Counted from the stretch's first letter, positions 17,857-28,655 are shown. The stretch is 32,715 nt of DNA from Arenibacter sp. 6A1 (GCF_012272855.1 NZ_JAAXCQ010000027.1:1-32715); one strand, 5' to 3'. Made by a program: numbers and translations. Notes: generated by a model not told the origin, from the sequence alone.

Positions 17857-18381
17857 TTATCCTTTAAAAACTTTTTCTAAAGAAATACCTCTCTGATTTG
17901 AAATCGTCTTGGCATCTCTAAGTTGTAAAAGAGCATCAAATGTAGCCTTCACTACGTTGTGCGGGTTGGAAGAACCTTGAGATTTAGATAATACATCACT
18001 AACACCTACTGCTTCCAATACTGATCTAACTGCACCACCTGCAATTACTCCGGTACCGTGCGATGCAGGCTGGATATAAACTCTAGCTCCACCGAATTTC
18101 CCTTTTTGTTCGTGCGGCAAAGTTCCTTTGTTAAGCGGAATTCTAATAAGATTCTTTTTAGCATCTTCGATCGCCTTGGCAATTGCAGTAGCAACTTCCT
18201 TAGACTTACCTAAACCTTGACCTACTACGCCGTTCTCATCACCTACAACCACGATTGCAGAAAATCCGAACGCTCTACCACCTTTTGTTACTTTGGTAAC
18301 GCGTTGTACCCCTACCAATCTATCTTTTAATTCTAAACCTCCCGGCTTAACAGTCTCTACGTTTTTGTATTTCTGATACAT
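17857..18381 (-). CDS. rpsE: 30S ribosomal protein S5
   Basis: Small-subunit protein at the mRNA entry channel, important for decoding accuracy. 174 aa. The double-stranded RNA-binding-like N-terminal domain includes [50 protein letters not shown], and the C-terminal domain [34 protein letters not shown]. No oddities. It follows rplR by 7 bp. Confidence 0.99.
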   Translation of the reverse strand: MYQKYKNVETVKPGGLELKDRLVGVQRVTKVTKGGRAFGFSAIVVVGDENGVVGQGLGKSKEVATAIAKAIEDAKKNLIRIPLNKGTLPHEQKGKFGGARVYIQPASHGTGVIAGGAVRSVLEAVGVSDVLSKSQGSSNPHNVVKATFDALLQLRDAKTISNQRGISLEKVFKG

Positions 18382-18388
18382 AATTTTC

Positions 18389-18745
18389 TTAGAATTTTAA
18401 TCCTGCTTCCCTAGCGCCTTCGGCTAATGATTTTACTCTACCGTGGTATAAGTTACCACCTCTATCAAAAGCCACAGCTTCGATACCAGCTTCTTTTGCC
18501 TTATCGGCAATAGCTTTACCTACTAAGTTAGCAACTTCTGTTTTAGTTCCTTTAGCGTCAGCTAACGCTTTATCTCTCGAGGAAGCAGCAACCAAAGTGG
18601 TTCCTGCAACATCATCGATAATTTGAGCGTATATTTCACTATTACTTCTAAAAACAGCAAGTCTTGGCCTTTCTGCAGTACCTGAGGATACTTTTCTAAT
18701 TCTCCTTCTGATACGTTGTCTTCTTTCAGTCTTCGATAATCCCAT
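18389..18745 (-). CDS. rplR: 50S ribosomal protein L18
   Basis: 5S rRNA-binding protein of the central protuberance. 118 aa with a basic N-terminus ([14 protein letters not shown]), then [20 protein letters not shown] and the C-terminal [27 protein letters not shown] that defines the family. It follows rplF by 11 bp. Confidence 0.99.
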   Translation of the reverse strand: MGLSKTERRQRIRRRIRKVSSGTAERPRLAVFRSNSEIYAQIIDDVAGTTLVAASSRDKALADAKGTKTEVANLVGKAIADKAKEAGIEAVAFDRGGNLYHGRVKSLAEGAREAGLKF

Positions 18746-18756
18746 AATGCTATTTA

Positions 18757-19299
18757 TTAAGCTGATTTACCAGCTTTTCTTCTTAATTGTTCACCAACAA
18801 ACTTAATTCCTTTTCCTTTGTAAGGCTCTGGCTTACGGAAAGCTCTAATTTTAGCAGCTATTTGACCCACTAATTGCTTATCATGTGAACTTAGCTTTAT
18901 AATTGGATTCTTTCCTTTATCTGACGTTGTCTCTACTTTTACTTCCGGAGCCAATTCAATAATGATATTGTGCGAAAATCCTAAAGCAAGGTCTAACTTT
19001 TGTCCTTGGTTGCTGGCACGGTATCCTACCCCAACCAATTCCAATTCTTTTACCCAACCTTTAGAAACACCTTCGACCATATTAAAGATCAAAGATCTGT
19101 AAAGACCATGTCTTGCTTTGTGATCCTTAGAATCAGACGGTCTTGTTACATATATCTGTCCGTCCTCAACCTTTACGTTTGCTCCAGAAAATTCTTGAGA
19201 GAGTTCTCCCAACTTACCTTTTACAGTAATAACATCTTCCTTCACCGCTACGGTTACTCCTTCTGGAATTGCTATCGGATTATTACCTGTTCTAGACAT
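18757..19299 (-). CDS. rplF: 50S ribosomal protein L6
   Basis: Binds 23S rRNA near the sarcin-ricin loop and factor-binding site. 180 aa, two repeated alpha/beta domains. Diagnostic segments: [27 protein letters not shown] and the C-terminal signature [25 protein letters not shown]. It follows rpsH by 20 bp. Confidence 0.99.
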   Translation of the reverse strand: MSRTGNNPIAIPEGVTVAVKEDVITVKGKLGELSQEFSGANVKVEDGQIYVTRPSDSKDHKARHGLYRSLIFNMVEGVSKGWVKELELVGVGYRASNQGQKLDLALGFSHNIIIELAPEVKVETTSDKGKNPIIKLSSHDKQLVGQIAAKIRAFRKPEPYKGKGIKFVGEQLRRKAGKSA

Positions 19300-19319
19300 T
19301 CTTCTAACTCTTTATAGTA

Positions 19320-19718
19320 TTAATAAACATAACATAATACTTCTCCACCTGCATTCTCTAATCTAGCCTGCTTGCTTGTCATAACACCATGGGAAGTAGA
19401 TACGATCGCGATTCCTAAACCATTAAGAACTCGTGGCAACTCGGTTGAGCTAGCATATTTCCTTAGACCTGGCTTACTTACACGTTGAATTTTTCTTATA
19501 ACCGGCTCTTTTGTGAACTTATCGTATTTCAAGGCTATTTTAATAGAGCCTTGAACCGCGTTATCTTCGAATTTGTAGCTTAAAATATATCCTTGATCGA
19601 ATAATATTTTAGTAATTTCTTTCTTTAAATTAGACGCTGGGATCTCTACCACCCTATGGCCGGCACGACTTGCGTTTCTAATTCTTGTTAAATAATCCGA
19701 AATTGGATCTGTAAACAT
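19320..19718 (-). CDS. rpsH: 30S ribosomal protein S8
   Basis: Binds helix 21 of 16S rRNA; in E. coli it represses the spc operon. 132 aa from the ATG at 19716-19718 ([16 protein letters not shown]), which is the family start. An upstream in-frame start would add 11 unrelated residues. The C-terminus has [32 protein letters not shown], the S8 signature. The 70-bp gap after rpsN is longer than most here. Confidence 0.98.
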   Translation of the reverse strand: MFTDPISDYLTRIRNASRAGHRVVEIPASNLKKEITKILFDQGYILSYKFEDNAVQGSIKIALKYDKFTKEPVIRKIQRVSKPGLRKYASSTELPRVLNGLGIAIVSTSHGVMTSKQARLENAGGEVLCYVY

Positions 19719-19788
19719 AATTATAGAATTGCGGTAACGGTTTTTAACCATTTTGGCTAAACCTGAAACCAGTTGATATTAATTTTTA

Positions 19789-20058
19789 TTACCAGCTTGC
19801 TTTAGTAACTCCAGGGATCAGACCATTGTTGGCCATTTCTCTGAAAGTAACCCTAGAAATACCAAAGGTTCTCATGTACCCTCTTGGTCTTCCCGTTAGC
19901 TTACAACGGTTATGCATACGAACAGGAGAAGCATTCTTTGGCAATCTTTGTAGCCCTTCATAGTCCCCAGCCTCTTTCAAAGCTTTTCTCTTCTCAGCAT
20001 ATTTAGCTACAGTCTTTGCTCTTTTGACCTCACGGGCCTTCATCGATTCTTTAGCCAT
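19789..20058 (-). CDS. rpsN: 30S ribosomal protein S14, zinc-free long form
   Basis: Head protein of the 30S subunit. 89 aa, starting [24 protein letters not shown] and ending [18 protein letters not shown]. The zinc-form CxxC...CxxC motif is absent (only one Cys, in [21 protein letters not shown]), so it is the long C-minus type. One base separates it from rplE. Confidence 0.99.
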   Translation of the reverse strand: MAKESMKAREVKRAKTVAKYAEKRKALKEAGDYEGLQRLPKNASPVRMHNRCKLTGRPRGYMRTFGISRVTFREMANNGLIPGVTKASW

Positions 20059-20059
20059 A

Positions 20060-20611
20060 CTAATTCTTTTTAAAAGGTAGTCCTAATTCAGTTAATAATG
20101 ATTTTGCTTCCTTGTCTGTATCCGCAGAAGTTACAAATGTAATATCCATTCCATTGATTCTATTAATTTTATCAATGTTTATTTCTGGAAATATGATTTG
20201 CTCCGTAATACCAAGACTATAATTCCCTCTTCCGTCAAAGCCAGTAGCCTTAATTCCTTGGAAATCTCTTACTCTAGGCAATGCACTAGTCACCAATCTG
20301 TCTAAGAATTCGTACATTCTTTCTCCACGCAAAGTAACTTTTGCCCCAATCGGCATCCCTTTACGCAATTTAAATGCAGCAACATCCTTTTTAGACATTG
20401 TTGAAATTGCTCTTTGTCCGGTGATCAATGTAAGCTCGTCTACCGCATGGTCGATAAGTTTTTTGTCTGCTACTGCAGCACCAACACCTCTACTAACAAC
20501 AATTTTTTCTAATTTAGGAACCTGCATTACATTCTTGTAACCAAACTCCTCCTTAAGAGCTATTACTACTCTCTCTTTATATTCCTGTTTTAATCTTGGA
20601 ACGTAAGCCAT
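20060..20611 (-). CDS. rplE: 50S ribosomal protein L5
   Basis: Central-protuberance protein that binds 5S rRNA and the P-site tRNA. 183 aa. Segments: [70 protein letters not shown], and [18 protein letters not shown] followed by [10 protein letters not shown]. No oddities. It follows rplX by 2 bp. Confidence 0.99.
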   Translation of the reverse strand: MAYVPRLKQEYKERVVIALKEEFGYKNVMQVPKLEKIVVSRGVGAAVADKKLIDHAVDELTLITGQRAISTMSKKDVAAFKLRKGMPIGAKVTLRGERMYEFLDRLVTSALPRVRDFQGIKATGFDGRGNYSLGITEQIIFPEINIDKINRINGMDITFVTSADTDKEAKSLLTELGLPFKKN

Positions 20612-20613
20612 AA

Positions 20614-20928
20614 CTAAATTACTTCTTTAGATTTCTTAGAAACTCGTACTTTCTTACCATCCTTCACTTCGTACCCAACTCTTGTAGTATCTCCCGACTT
20701 TGCGTCGATCAATGCTAAATTAGATATATGTAAAGCTGCCTCTTTTTTTACGATTCCTCCTTGAGGGTTGCTCGCACTTGGCTTTTGGTGTTTAGAGACC
20801 ATATTAGCCCCTTCCACAATCGCCTTGTTTTTTTCACGGTCAACACTTACAACTTTGCCTTCGACCCCTTTGTGATCTCCGGCAATAATTCTAACAGTAT
20901 CCCCTGTTTTTATTTTCAGTTTTTTCAT
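20614..20928 (-). CDS. rplX: 50S ribosomal protein L24
   Basis: Early assembly protein of the 50S with an N-terminal KOW motif. 104 aa from the ATG at 20926-20928 ([26 protein letters not shown]). The frame is open 14 codons further upstream into rplN, but the family starts at this Met. Later conserved segment: [34 protein letters not shown] 13-bp gap separates it from rplN. Confidence 0.98.
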   Translation of the reverse strand: MKKLKIKTGDTVRIIAGDHKGVEGKVVSVDREKNKAIVEGANMVSKHQKPSASNPQGGIVKKEAALHISNLALIDAKSGDTTRVGYEVKDGKKVRVSKKSKEVI

Positions 20929-20941
20929 TTTGCTAATTTTA

Positions 20942-21310
20942 TTAAAGCACCTCTGGAGCCAAAGATACAATTTTCATGAATTGCTTATCACGAAGTTCTC
21001 TGGCCACAGGTCCAAAAACACGTGAACCTCTCATTTCCCCAGCAGGGTTTAAAAGTACACAAGCATTATCATCGAATCGAATGTAAGAGCCATCCTGTCT
21101 TCTAACTTCTTTTTTTGTCCTTACAACAACTGCCGTGGAAACTGCACCTTTTTTGACAGCTCCGTTTGGAGTAGCTTCCTTAACGGTCACTACTATTTTA
21201 TCCCCAACAGAAGCATATCTCCTTTTTGTACCTCCTAGCACACGAATGGTCAAAACTTCTTTTGCCCCCGTATTGTCCGCTACTTTTAGTCTAGATTCTT
21301 GCTGTAACAT
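20942..21310 (-). CDS. rplN: 50S ribosomal protein L14
   Basis: Forms an intersubunit bridge with 16S rRNA. 122 aa, starting [37 protein letters not shown] and ending with [28 protein letters not shown], both family signatures. Two bases separate it from rpsQ. Confidence 0.99.
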   Translation of the reverse strand: MLQQESRLKVADNTGAKEVLTIRVLGGTKRRYASVGDKIVVTVKEATPNGAVKKGAVSTAVVVRTKKEVRRQDGSYIRFDDNACVLLNPAGEMRGSRVFGPVARELRDKQFMKIVSLAPEVL

Positions 21311-21312
21311 AA

Positions 21313-21570
21313 TTATTTAGCTCTTTCAATGATTTCCACTAACCTCCAACACTTGGTCTTACTCAATGGACGCGTCTCCATTATTTTTACAGTATCGCCA
21401 ATATTGCAATCGTTCTTTTCATCGTGCGCAACATATTTCTTTGTCTTTAACACGAACTTTCCGTACATAGGGTGCTTCACACGTTTAACTTCTGAAACCA
21501 CTACTGATTTCTCCATTTTGTTGCTAGTTACAACCCCTATTCTCTCTTTTCTTAAATTCCTTTTTTCCAT
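21313..21570 (-). CDS. rpsQ: 30S ribosomal protein S17
   Basis: Primary 16S rRNA-binding OB-fold protein. 85 aa: [40 protein letters not shown], then [35 protein letters not shown], the S17 signature. It follows rpmC by 13 bp. Confidence 0.99.
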   Translation of the reverse strand: MEKRNLRKERIGVVTSNKMEKSVVVSEVKRVKHPMYGKFVLKTKKYVAHDEKNDCNIGDTVKIMETRPLSKTKCWRLVEIIERAK

Positions 21571-21583
21571 AAAGCAGAACCGA

Positions 21584-21775
21584 TTATTGTAATTCCCTTT
21601 TTGTTAATTCAGTTGCTAATCTAGCCACGGTTCTTCTCACTTTTCTGATAAGCAAAGGATTTTCCAATGGTGTTACAGAGTGAGCTAATTTTAAATCGGC
21701 ATACTGTTTTTTAAATTCAGCAACCTTTTCGTTTAACCCTTCAACTGATAATTCTTTTATTTCTGATTGTTTCAT
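21584..21775 (-). CDS. rpmC: 50S ribosomal protein L29
   Basis: Small two-helix protein at the exit tunnel, a contact site for trigger factor and SRP. 63 aa from the ATG at 21773-21775 ([34 protein letters not shown]). Four more upstream codons are open but not part of the family. The [19 protein letters not shown] segment is characteristic. It sits between rplP and rpsQ. Confidence 0.97.
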   Translation of the reverse strand: MKQSEIKELSVEGLNEKVAEFKKQYADLKLAHSVTPLENPLLIRKVRRTVARLATELTKRELQ

Positions 21776-21792
21776 GATTCCTTGCAATTATA

Positions 21793-22212
21793 TTAAGCAG
21801 AATAGTCCCTAGCAATAATAAATTTAGTTTTTACCGGTAGTTTCTGAGCTGCAAGACGCAATGCCTCTTTTGCAATATCAATAGATACACCAGCAATCTC
21901 GAACAACACTCTACCTGGCAACACAACAGCAACGAAATATTCCGGTGCTCCTTTACCTTTACCCATACGTACCTCTAAAGGCTTCTTAGTGATAGGCTTG
22001 TCCGGGAATATTTTAATCCATAACTGCCCTTCTCTTTTCATGTATCTAGTTGCCGCAATACGAGCTGCTTCTATTTGGCGCGATGTTATAAAAGAGGTAT
22101 CCAAAGATTTGATACCAAACATACCGTTTGAAAGTTGATGACCTCTACCAGAGATCCCTTTCATACGACCCTTCTGCATTTTGCGAAACTTAGTTCTTTT
22201 TGGCTGTAACAT
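21793..22212 (-). CDS. rplP: 50S ribosomal protein L16
   Basis: Sits near the peptidyl-transferase centre and organises the A-site tRNA architecture. 139 aa: [38 protein letters not shown], then [50 protein letters not shown]. The arginine hydroxylated in E. coli L16 lies in the MGKGKG-adjacent region in that family; modification here is not known. It follows rpsC by 20 bp. Confidence 0.99.
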   Translation of the reverse strand: MLQPKRTKFRKMQKGRMKGISGRGHQLSNGMFGIKSLDTSFITSRQIEAARIAATRYMKREGQLWIKIFPDKPITKKPLEVRMGKGKGAPEYFVAVVLPGRVLFEIAGVSIDIAKEALRLAAQKLPVKTKFIIARDYSA

Positions 22213-22232
22213 TTCTTTCCTTCTTTAAAAAA

Positions 22233-22952
22233 TTACTTTCTACGACGTTGTTTCTTTGGTCCGTCTTGTTTACCACTTTTTCCAGTTTGGCTTTTTGCCA
22301 TTCCAACTAAGGGAGAAAGTTCTCTTTTTCCATAGACTTCACCTTTCATGATCCATACTTTAATACCTAATCTTCCATAAGTAGTATGTGCTTCATGCAA
22401 AGCGTAATCGATATCTGCCCTAAAAGTTGATAATGGAATACGTCCATCCTTATAAGCCTCAGACCTCGCCATTTCTGCCCCGTTCAATCTTCCAGAGATT
22501 TGAACCTTGATACCTTCAGCATTCATTCTCATCGCTGCAGCGATCGCCATTTTAATAGCTCTTCTGAAAGAAATTCTACTTTCGATCTGACGCGCTATAC
22601 TAGCAGCAACAAGGTTTGCATCCAATTCAGGTCTTTTGATCTCAAAGATGTTGATCTGAACTTCCTTATCTGTAATTTTTTTAAGCTCTTCTTTCAACTT
22701 ATCTACTTCCTGACCTCCTTTACCAATGATAATACCTGGTCTGGCAGTAGTAATTGTTACAGTGATTAACTTAAGAGTACGCTCAATAATGATTCTAGAC
22801 ACACTAGCCTTGGCCAAACGTGCATGAACATATTTTCTGATCTTATCGTCTTCGGCAAGCTTATCGCCATAATCGTTTCCACCGTACCAGTTAGATTCCC
22901 ATCCTCTGATAATTCCTAGACGATTTCCGATTGGATTTGTTTTCTGTCCCAT
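22233..22952 (-). CDS. rpsC: 30S ribosomal protein S3
   Basis: Forms the mRNA entry pore with S4 and S5. 239 aa from the ATG at 22950-22952 ([25 protein letters not shown]). An upstream open extension overlapping rplV is not part of the family. The KH domain has [20 protein letters not shown], and the C-terminal domain has [37 protein letters not shown]. It ends in a basic tail ([12 protein letters not shown]). It follows rplV by 10 bp. Confidence 0.98.
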   Translation of the reverse strand: MGQKTNPIGNRLGIIRGWESNWYGGNDYGDKLAEDDKIRKYVHARLAKASVSRIIIERTLKLITVTITTARPGIIIGKGGQEVDKLKEELKKITDKEVQINIFEIKRPELDANLVAASIARQIESRISFRRAIKMAIAAAMRMNAEGIKVQISGRLNGAEMARSEAYKDGRIPLSTFRADIDYALHEAHTTYGRLGIKVWIMKGEVYGKRELSPLVGMAKSQTGKSGKQDGPKKQRRRK

Positions 22953-22962
22953 ACTAAATGCT

Positions 22963-23370
22963 CTAGCTTTGTGTGTTATTGTTAGATCCCAAAACCAAGG
23001 TAACATGGTTGGAACGTTTTCTAATTCTATGTGCTCTTCCTTGTGGCGCTGGACGAAGTCTTTTCAACATACTTCCACCATCCACTCTAATCTCCTTAAC
23101 AAAAAGTTCAGCTTCTTCAATGCTAGCATCCTCATTTTTTGCCTGCCAGTTAGCTATTGCAGATAACAACAACTTTTCTATACGACGAGAAGCCTCTTTT
23201 GAATTGAATTTTAAAATAGCAAGCGCTTTTTCTACCTGCACTCCTCTTACTAAATCCGCCACCAAGCGCATTTTTCTAGGAGAAGTAGGGCAATTATTTA
23301 ATTTTGCAAACGCTATTTGCTGCTTTTCTGCCTTTATTCTTTCGGCCATTTGTTTTTTTCGAACTCCCAT
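22963..23370 (-). CDS. rplV: 50S ribosomal protein L22
   Basis: Lines the exit tunnel through its long beta-hairpin. 135 aa with an N-terminal lysine-rich stretch ([18 protein letters not shown]) longer than in E. coli (110 aa). The usual core is [20 protein letters not shown], the hairpin region is [35 protein letters not shown]. It follows rpsS by 6 bp. Confidence 0.98.
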   Translation of the reverse strand: MGVRKKQMAERIKAEKQQIAFAKLNNCPTSPRKMRLVADLVRGVQVEKALAILKFNSKEASRRIEKLLLSAIANWQAKNEDASIEEAELFVKEIRVDGGSMLKRLRPAPQGRAHRIRKRSNHVTLVLGSNNNTQS

Positions 23371-23376
23371 AGCTTA

Positions 23377-23655
23377 CTACTTTTTACCTTTATTTTTTGC
23401 ACCTGCATGACCTCTAAAAGATCGTGTAGGAGAAAATTCACCTAACTTGTGACCTACCATGTTCTCAGTTACAAAAACAGGTACAAATTGTTTCCCATTG
23501 TGAACTGCTATAGTCTGTCCTACAAAATCAGGAGTTATCATAGAAGCTCTAGACCAAGTCTTGATGACTGCCTTTTTCCCAGATTCAACATTTTGCTGGA
23601 CTTTTTTATCCAAACTATAGTGAACGTAAGGTCCTTTCTTTAATGAACGTGCCAT
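23377..23655 (-). CDS. rpsS: 30S ribosomal protein S19
   Basis: Head protein next to S13. 92 aa: [20 protein letters not shown], then [62 protein letters not shown], the classic S19 sequence. It follows rplB by 13 bp. Confidence 0.99.
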   Translation of the reverse strand: MARSLKKGPYVHYSLDKKVQQNVESGKKAVIKTWSRASMITPDFVGQTIAVHNGKQFVPVFVTENMVGHKLGEFSPTRSFRGHAGAKNKGKK

Positions 23656-23668
23656 TTCTTTCTACTTT

Positions 23669-24493
23669 TTATTTCTTTCTACGTTCTAAAATATACTTGT
23701 TTGTACTCTTAGTCTTGGAACGGGTTCTAAATCCTTTAGCAGGAATTCCGTTTCTAGATCTTGGGTGACCTCCTGAAGCTCTACCTTCACCACCACCCAT
23801 TGGGTGATCGACAGGGTTCATCGCTACCGGTCTTGTTCTTGGTCTTCTACCTAACCATCTGCTTCTACCAGCCTTACCAGACACCAACAATTGGTGATCG
23901 TGGTTAGACACAGCACCTACAGTAGCCATACAATCAGCCAAAACCAATCTGGTTTCACCTGATGGCAATTTGATAGTAACAAACTTTCCATCCTTAGCCA
24001 TTAACTGAGCAAAAGTACCCGCACTACGAGCCATAACAGCTCCTTGTCCAGGACGCAACTCAATTCCAGAAATAATAGTACCTAACGGCATATTACCCAA
24101 AGGAAGCGCATTCCCGATTTCCGGTGCAGCATTAGCTCCAGAAATCAACTCTTGCCCAACTTGTAAACCGTTTAAAGCAATAATGTATTTCTTTTCGCCA
24201 TCAGCATACGCCAATAAAGCTATAAAAGCTGTTCTGTTTGGATCGTACTGAATCGACTCAACGGTTGCAACAACATCTTGTTTATCCCTTTTGAAATCGA
24301 TTACACGATACCTTCTCTTATGACCTCCACCTTTTTGGCGTATCGTCATTTTTCCTTGACTGTTTCTACCTCCAGATTTTTTTATCGGAGCAAGCAAGCT
24401 TTTTTCCGGCTTATCAGTAGTAATGGCGTCAAATCCGTTAACTACTCTAAAACGCTGCCCTGGAGTGATTGGTTTTAATTTTCTAACTGACAT
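23669..24493 (-). CDS. rplB: 50S ribosomal protein L2
   Basis: Core 23S rRNA-binding protein needed for subunit association and peptidyl-transferase assembly. 274 aa, normal length. Segments: [52 protein letters not shown] and the C-terminal [28 protein letters not shown] with the His near the catalytic centre. It follows rplW by 9 bp. Confidence 0.99.
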   Translation of the reverse strand: MSVRKLKPITPGQRFRVVNGFDAITTDKPEKSLLAPIKKSGGRNSQGKMTIRQKGGGHKRRYRVIDFKRDKQDVVATVESIQYDPNRTAFIALLAYADGEKKYIIALNGLQVGQELISGANAAPEIGNALPLGNMPLGTIISGIELRPGQGAVMARSAGTFAQLMAKDGKFVTIKLPSGETRLVLADCMATVGAVSNHDHQLLVSGKAGRSRWLGRRPRTRPVAMNPVDHPMGGGEGRASGGHPRSRNGIPAKGFRTRSKTKSTNKYILERRKK

Positions 24494-24502
24494 TTTTTGT
24501 CT

Positions 24503-24793
24503 TTATAGATTACTGTAAAAATCAATATTTTCTCCTTCTGCGACATCAACAATGGCTTTTTTGTAACCACTTGTCTTTCCGTGCTGTACACCTGTTTTAG
24601 TGTAGCGCGATTTACGCGAAGGACCATAATTCATAGTTCGAACTTTATCGACAGAAACGCCATAAGTTGCCTCTACTGCTTCTTTTATCTGGATTTTGTT
24701 AGCCTTAGGGTTAACAAAAAAACCATAACGATTATACAACTCGCTATCTGCAGTCATTTTTTCCGTAATAATTGGCTTTATCAACACACTCAT
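24503..24793 (-). CDS. rplW: 50S ribosomal protein L23
   Basis: Exit-tunnel protein that docks trigger factor and SRP. 96 aa: MSVLIKPIITEKMTADSELYNRYGFFVNPKANKIQIKEAVEATYGVSVDKVRTMNY, typical L23 with the internal VxxVxT segment. It follows rplD by 7 bp. Confidence 0.99.
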   Translation of the reverse strand: MSVLIKPIITEKMTADSELYNRYGFFVNPKANKIQIKEAVEATYGVSVDKVRTMNYGPSRKSRYTKTGVQHGKTSGYKKAIVDVAEGENIDFYSNL

Positions 24794-24800
24794 GGTCCGC

Positions 24801-25430
24801 TTATTTAATTAAGTTCGATTCGATTCCTTCCAAAGAACCCTCTAACAACACAACATTGTTAGCATTTAAAATTTTGTAAGTACTTAATTCTGCGTTAGTT
24901 ACAACTTCAGAATTTTGCAAATTACGTGAAGACAAATATACGTTATTATTCGCGTCACCCAATACAATTAAAGACTTTTTGTTCTCAAGCCCTAAAGACT
25001 TCAAAATATCTTTAAATTCTTTTGTTTTTGGAGCTTCAAAATTGAAGTTTTCAACAACCATAATGGCTTTCTCGTTAGACTTCAATGTCAAAGCAGATCT
25101 TCTAGCTAAACGCTTAACGTTTTTGTTCAATTTCTGCTTGTAATCCTTTGGTCTAGGCCCAAAAATACGACCACCACCTCTGAACACAGGAGACTTAATA
25201 CTACCCGCACGAGCAGTACCTGTTCCTTTTTGCTTCTTGATTTTTCTTGTACTACCTGCTATTTCGGCACGCTCTTTAGCTTTGTGCGTTCCTTGTCTTT
25301 GGTGTGCTAAATATTGTTTAACATCCAAATATACAGCATGATTGTTTGGCTCTATTGCGAATACAGCATCAGAAAGCTCAACCTCTCTGCCTGTTTCTTT
25401 TCCCTTAATATCTAAAACTGCTACCTTCAT
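24801..25430 (-). CDS. rplD: 50S ribosomal protein L4
   Basis: Tunnel-constriction protein; in E. coli it also represses the S10 operon by attenuation. 209 aa with the extended loop region GSTRKIKKQKGTGTARAGSIKSPVFRGGGRIFGPRPKDYKQKLNKN. Start codon overlaps the rplC stop by one base (TAATG), which indicates translational coupling. If L4 autoregulation exists here, the structured leader upstream of rplC is the likely target; this is inference. Confidence 0.99.
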   Translation of the reverse strand: MKVAVLDIKGKETGREVELSDAVFAIEPNNHAVYLDVKQYLAHQRQGTHKAKERAEIAGSTRKIKKQKGTGTARAGSIKSPVFRGGGRIFGPRPKDYKQKLNKNVKRLARRSALTLKSNEKAIMVVENFNFEAPKTKEFKDILKSLGLENKKSLIVLGDANNNVYLSSRNLQNSEVVTNAELSTYKILNANNVVLLEGSLEGIESNLIK

Positions 25431-26047
25431 TACTTCTCAATAGTTACGTAAGCGTTCTTATGTCCCGGTACACAACCTTTTACTACTAAAAGATTTTTTT
25501 CTGGAACAATTTTTAAAACTTTTAGGTTTTGTACGGTAACTTTATCGCCACCCATTCTACCTGCCATCTTCATTCCCTTGAATACTCTTGCAGGATATGA
25601 AGCCGCACCAATAGAACCTGGAGCTCTTAAACGGTTATGTTGACCATGAGTTGCTTGTCCAACACCACCGAAGCCATGTCTCTTAACAACACCCTGAAAA
25701 CCTTTACCTTTAGATGTTCCAATAACATCTACAAATTCTCCTTCTACAAACAAGTCAACACCCAAAGTGTCTCCCAATTTAAATTCACCTTCCCAACCTT
25801 GGAATTCCATGACCTTTTTCTTAGGAGAAGCACCTGCTTTTTTAAAGTGACCTGTAGCCGCTTTGTTTGCACGTTTTTCTGCCTTGTCATCGAAACCAAG
25901 CTGAAGGGCACTGTACCCGTCGACCTCTTCGGTTCTGACTTGGGTAATTACGCATGGTCCAGCTTCGATTACCGTACATGGAATGTTCTTTCCATTTTCG
26001 TCGAAAATGCTGGTCATACCTACTTTTCTACCTATTAACCCAGACAT
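25430..26047 (-). CDS. rplC: 50S ribosomal protein L3
   Basis: Early-assembly 50S protein with a loop reaching the peptidyl-transferase centre. 205 aa. [39 protein letters not shown] and the loop [33 protein letters not shown] are diagnostic. It is the first gene after a 150-bp spacer that carries a terminator-like hairpin and a possible promoter, so it probably begins a separately controlled transcript. Confidence 0.99.
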   Translation of the reverse strand: MSGLIGRKVGMTSIFDENGKNIPCTVIEAGPCVITQVRTEEVDGYSALQLGFDDKAEKRANKAATGHFKKAGASPKKKVMEFQGWEGEFKLGDTLGVDLFVEGEFVDVIGTSKGKGFQGVVKRHGFGGVGQATHGQHNRLRAPGSIGAASYPARVFKGMKMAGRMGGDKVTVQNLKVLKIVPEKNLLVVKGCVPGHKNAYVTIEK

Positions 26048-26081
26048 ATTTATAATTAATTAATTGATTACTATTTAGTTT

Positions 26082-26116
26082 AAAAAAAAACAGGGCCCAA
26101 AAATAAACTGACCCTG
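26082..26116 (-). terminator. Terminator or attenuator hairpin between rpsJ and rplC
   Basis: On the minus strand CAGGGTC (26116-26110) pairs with GGCCCTG (26097-26091) over 7 bp with one T-G wobble, 12-nt loop. It is followed by nine Ts (26090-26082). The form is that of an intrinsic terminator placed inside the ribosomal cluster, 35 bp before the rplC ATG. Confidence 0.7.
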
Positions 26117-26192
26117 AATTTATTTTTTCCGTTTTTCCCTCGCGAAACGCTCAGGACATGTTCTTCACCACAATAATTGGCAAAAGATTTTG

Positions 26193-26200
26193 CAAAGTTA
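26193..26200 (-). promoter_or_regulatory. Candidate -7 box overlapping the rpsJ stop codon
   Basis: On the minus strand TAACTTTG (26200-26193) is an exact TAnnTTTG; its TAA is the rpsJ stop codon. No TTG lies at 19-23 bp upstream, so this is only a candidate start for a leader of about 140 nt ahead of rplC. Confidence 0.35.
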
Positions 26201-26503
26201 AACTTTTATCTCAACTTCTACACCACTAGGAAGCTCTAATTTCATTAAAGCATCAATAGTTTTTGAAGAAGAGCTATAAATATCTAAAAGTCTCTTATAA
26301 GAACTTAACTGAAACTGCTCTCTTGCTTTCTTATTTACGTGCGGAGAACGCAAAACTGTAAATATTTTTTTATGTGTTGGCAAAGGAATTGGTCCGGTTA
26401 CTACTGCACCGGTACTCTTTACCGTTTTTACGATTTTCTCAGCAGATTTATCTACCAAGTTATGGTCGTATGACTTTAATTTGATTCTAATTTTTTGACT
26501 CAT
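26198..26503 (-). CDS. rpsJ: 30S ribosomal protein S10
   Basis: Head protein of the 30S that also acts as NusE in antitermination. 101 aa: [65 protein letters not shown], the full S10 signature. It follows fusA by 10 bp, with no tuf gene between, and is followed by the structured gap before rplC. Confidence 0.99.
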   Translation of the reverse strand: MSQKIRIKLKSYDHNLVDKSAEKIVKTVKSTGAVVTGPIPLPTHKKIFTVLRSPHVNKKAREQFQLSSYKRLLDIYSSSSKTIDALMKLELPSGVEVEIKV

Positions 26504-26513
26504 CTTAGTACGA

Positions 26514-28646
26514 TTACGCTGTTAAACCTTTAGCTTTTTTAATTACCTCTTCTGAGATATTTGATGGAGTTTCGGCATAGTGCGAGAATTCCATTGTAGA
26601 AGTTGCTCTACCAGAAGACAAGGTTCTTAAAGAAGTAACATATCCAAACATTTCTGAAAGTGGCACAGTACCTTTTACAACTTTAGATCCGGCTCTATCA
26701 TCCATATTGGTAATAGTTCCTCTTCTTCGGTTAAGGTCACCTACAATATCACCCATGTTTTCTTCTGGAGTCAATACCTCCAATTTCATGATAGGTTCCA
26801 TTATAACAGCACCTGCAGCTTTACCGGCAGCTTTATACCCCATTCTAGCAGCTAATTCGAAAGAAAGTCCGTCAGAATCCACAGGGTGGAAAGAACCATC
26901 CTTAAGAACAACCTTCATACGATCCATCTCATAACCAGCCAATGGTCCAGCTTTCATCGCCTCTTTAAATCCTTTTTCAACAGGTCCGATAAATTCTTTC
27001 GGAATACGACCACCTTTAATCTCATCGACAAACTGTAATCCAGTTCCAACGAAATCATCATCAGCAGGCCCTAATTCAAAGACAATATCACCAAATTTAC
27101 CACGACCACCAGATTGTTTCTTATAAACTTCTCTATGAGCAGCAGTTTTAGTAACAGCTTCTTTGTACTCCACTTGTGGCTCACCTTGATTTACTTCAAC
27201 CTTAAACTCACGTCTTAAACGGTCAACAATAATATCTAAGTGAAGCTCACCCATTCCAGAAATAATAGTCTGTCCTGAAGCCTCATCGGTCTTCACCTGG
27301 AAAGTAGGATCTTCCTCGGCCAATTTACTCAAGGCCATACCTAACTTATCCATATCAACCTTAGTCTTAGGCTCTACAGCGATACCAATTACCGGATCTG
27401 GGAAATCCATACTCTCCAATACAATTGGGTGCTTTTCAGAAGACATAGTATCTCCTGTTTTAATATCTTTAAATCCAACAGCTGCACCAATATCTCCAGC
27501 TTCGATAAAATCGATAGCATTTTGCTTATTAGAATGCATTTGATAGATACGAGAAATTCTTTCTTTCTTACCAGAACGGTTGTTCAAGATATAAGAACCA
27601 GCATCTAAACGTCCAGAATATGCTCTAAAGAACGCCAAACGACCAACAAAAGGATCGGTAGCAATTTTAAATGCCAAAGCAGCAAAAGGCTCCTTTACAT
27701 CTGGCTTACGCTTTTCCTCTTCTCCTGTTTCAGGATTTGTTCCAATAATAGCATCTTTATCCATTGGAGAAGGCAAGTATCTACATACTGCATCCAACAA
27801 GAACTGAACACCTTTATTTTTAAACGAAGAACCACAAACCATAGGGATGATACTCATATCCATAACCGCAGCCCTTAGAGCAGCGTGGATCTCATCTTCT
27901 GAAATAGACTCTTCATCTTCAAAGAACTTTTCCATCAAAGTCTCGTCATACTCAGCTACAGCTTCAATAAGCTTAGCCCTGTATTCCTTAACCTCTTCTT
28001 TCATATCAGCAGGAATCTCAACAACATCGAAAGTAGTTCCGAAGTTTTCATCATGCCAAACAATAGCCCTATTCTTTACAAGATCAACGATTCCTTTAAA
28101 ATCTGCTTCATCTCCAATAGGCAAAACGATTGGCACCGCATTGGATCCCAACATTTCTTTCACCTGATTGTTCACCATTAAAAAGTTAGATCCCTGACGG
28201 TCCATCTTATTAACGAAACCAATACGTGGCACCTTGTAATTATCAGCTAATCTCCAGTTAGTCTCAGACTGAGGCTCAACACCATCAACAGCACTAAAAA
28301 GAAACACCAACCCATCAAGAACTCTTAAAGAACGGTTTACTTCAACTGTAAAATCAACGTGACCAGGAGTATCAATAATATTAAAGTGATATCCTTTCGT
28401 ATCCTCCTGCACCTGCCCGTTTTCAATCGGGAACTGCCAATCACAAGTAGTAGCAGCAGAAGTAATAGTAATACCTCTTTCCTGCTCCTGCTCCATCCAG
28501 TCCATTGTTGCAGAACCTTCATGAGTCTCACCAATCTTATGGTTTACACCCGTGTAAAAAAGAATACGTTCGGTAGTTGTTGTTTTTCCAGCATCAATAT
28601 GTGCCGCAATACCTATATTTCTTGTTAATTTTAAATCTCTTGCCAT
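26514..28646 (-). CDS. fusA: Elongation factor G
   Basis: GTPase that drives ribosomal translocation and, with RRF, recycling. 710 aa, normal length. G1 AHIDAGKT at 15-22, G3 DTPGHVDF and G4 NKMDR are intact, followed by domains II-V (domain IV with [16 protein letters not shown]; domain V with [26 protein letters not shown]). It follows rpsG by 9 bp. The usual next gene tuf is absent, as in other Bacteroidota where tuf sits elsewhere. Confidence 0.99.
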   Translation of the reverse strand: MARDLKLTRNIGIAAHIDAGKTTTTERILFYTGVNHKIGETHEGSATMDWMEQEQERGITITSAATTCDWQFPIENGQVQEDTKGYHFNIIDTPGHVDFTVEVNRSLRVLDGLVFLFSAVDGVEPQSETNWRLADNYKVPRIGFVNKMDRQGSNFLMVNNQVKEMLGSNAVPIVLPIGDEADFKGIVDLVKNRAIVWHDENFGTTFDVVEIPADMKEEVKEYRAKLIEAVAEYDETLMEKFFEDEESISEDEIHAALRAAVMDMSIIPMVCGSSFKNKGVQFLLDAVCRYLPSPMDKDAIIGTNPETGEEEKRKPDVKEPFAALAFKIATDPFVGRLAFFRAYSGRLDAGSYILNNRSGKKERISRIYQMHSNKQNAIDFIEAGDIGAAVGFKDIKTGDTMSSEKHPIVLESMDFPDPVIGIAVEPKTKVDMDKLGMALSKLAEEDPTFQVKTDEASGQTIISGMGELHLDIIVDRLRREFKVEVNQGEPQVEYKEAVTKTAAHREVYKKQSGGRGKFGDIVFELGPADDDFVGTGLQFVDEIKGGRIPKEFIGPVEKGFKEAMKAGPLAGYEMDRMKVVLKDGSFHPVDSDGLSFELAARMGYKAAGKAAGAVIMEPIMKLEVLTPEENMGDIVGDLNRRRGTITNMDDRAGSKVVKGTVPLSEMFGYVTSLRTLSSGRATSTMEFSHYAETPSNISEEVIKKAKGLTA

Positions 28647-28655
28647 TTCTGCTTA

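Noticed and set aside
20929..20970. Longer N-terminus of rplX overlapping rplN
   Set aside because: The extra residues are the rplN 3' end read in another frame; the family starts at [10 protein letters not shown].
22953..23006. Longer N-terminus of rpsC
   Set aside because: The extension overlaps the end of rplV and has no family similarity; the real start is MGQKTNPIG.
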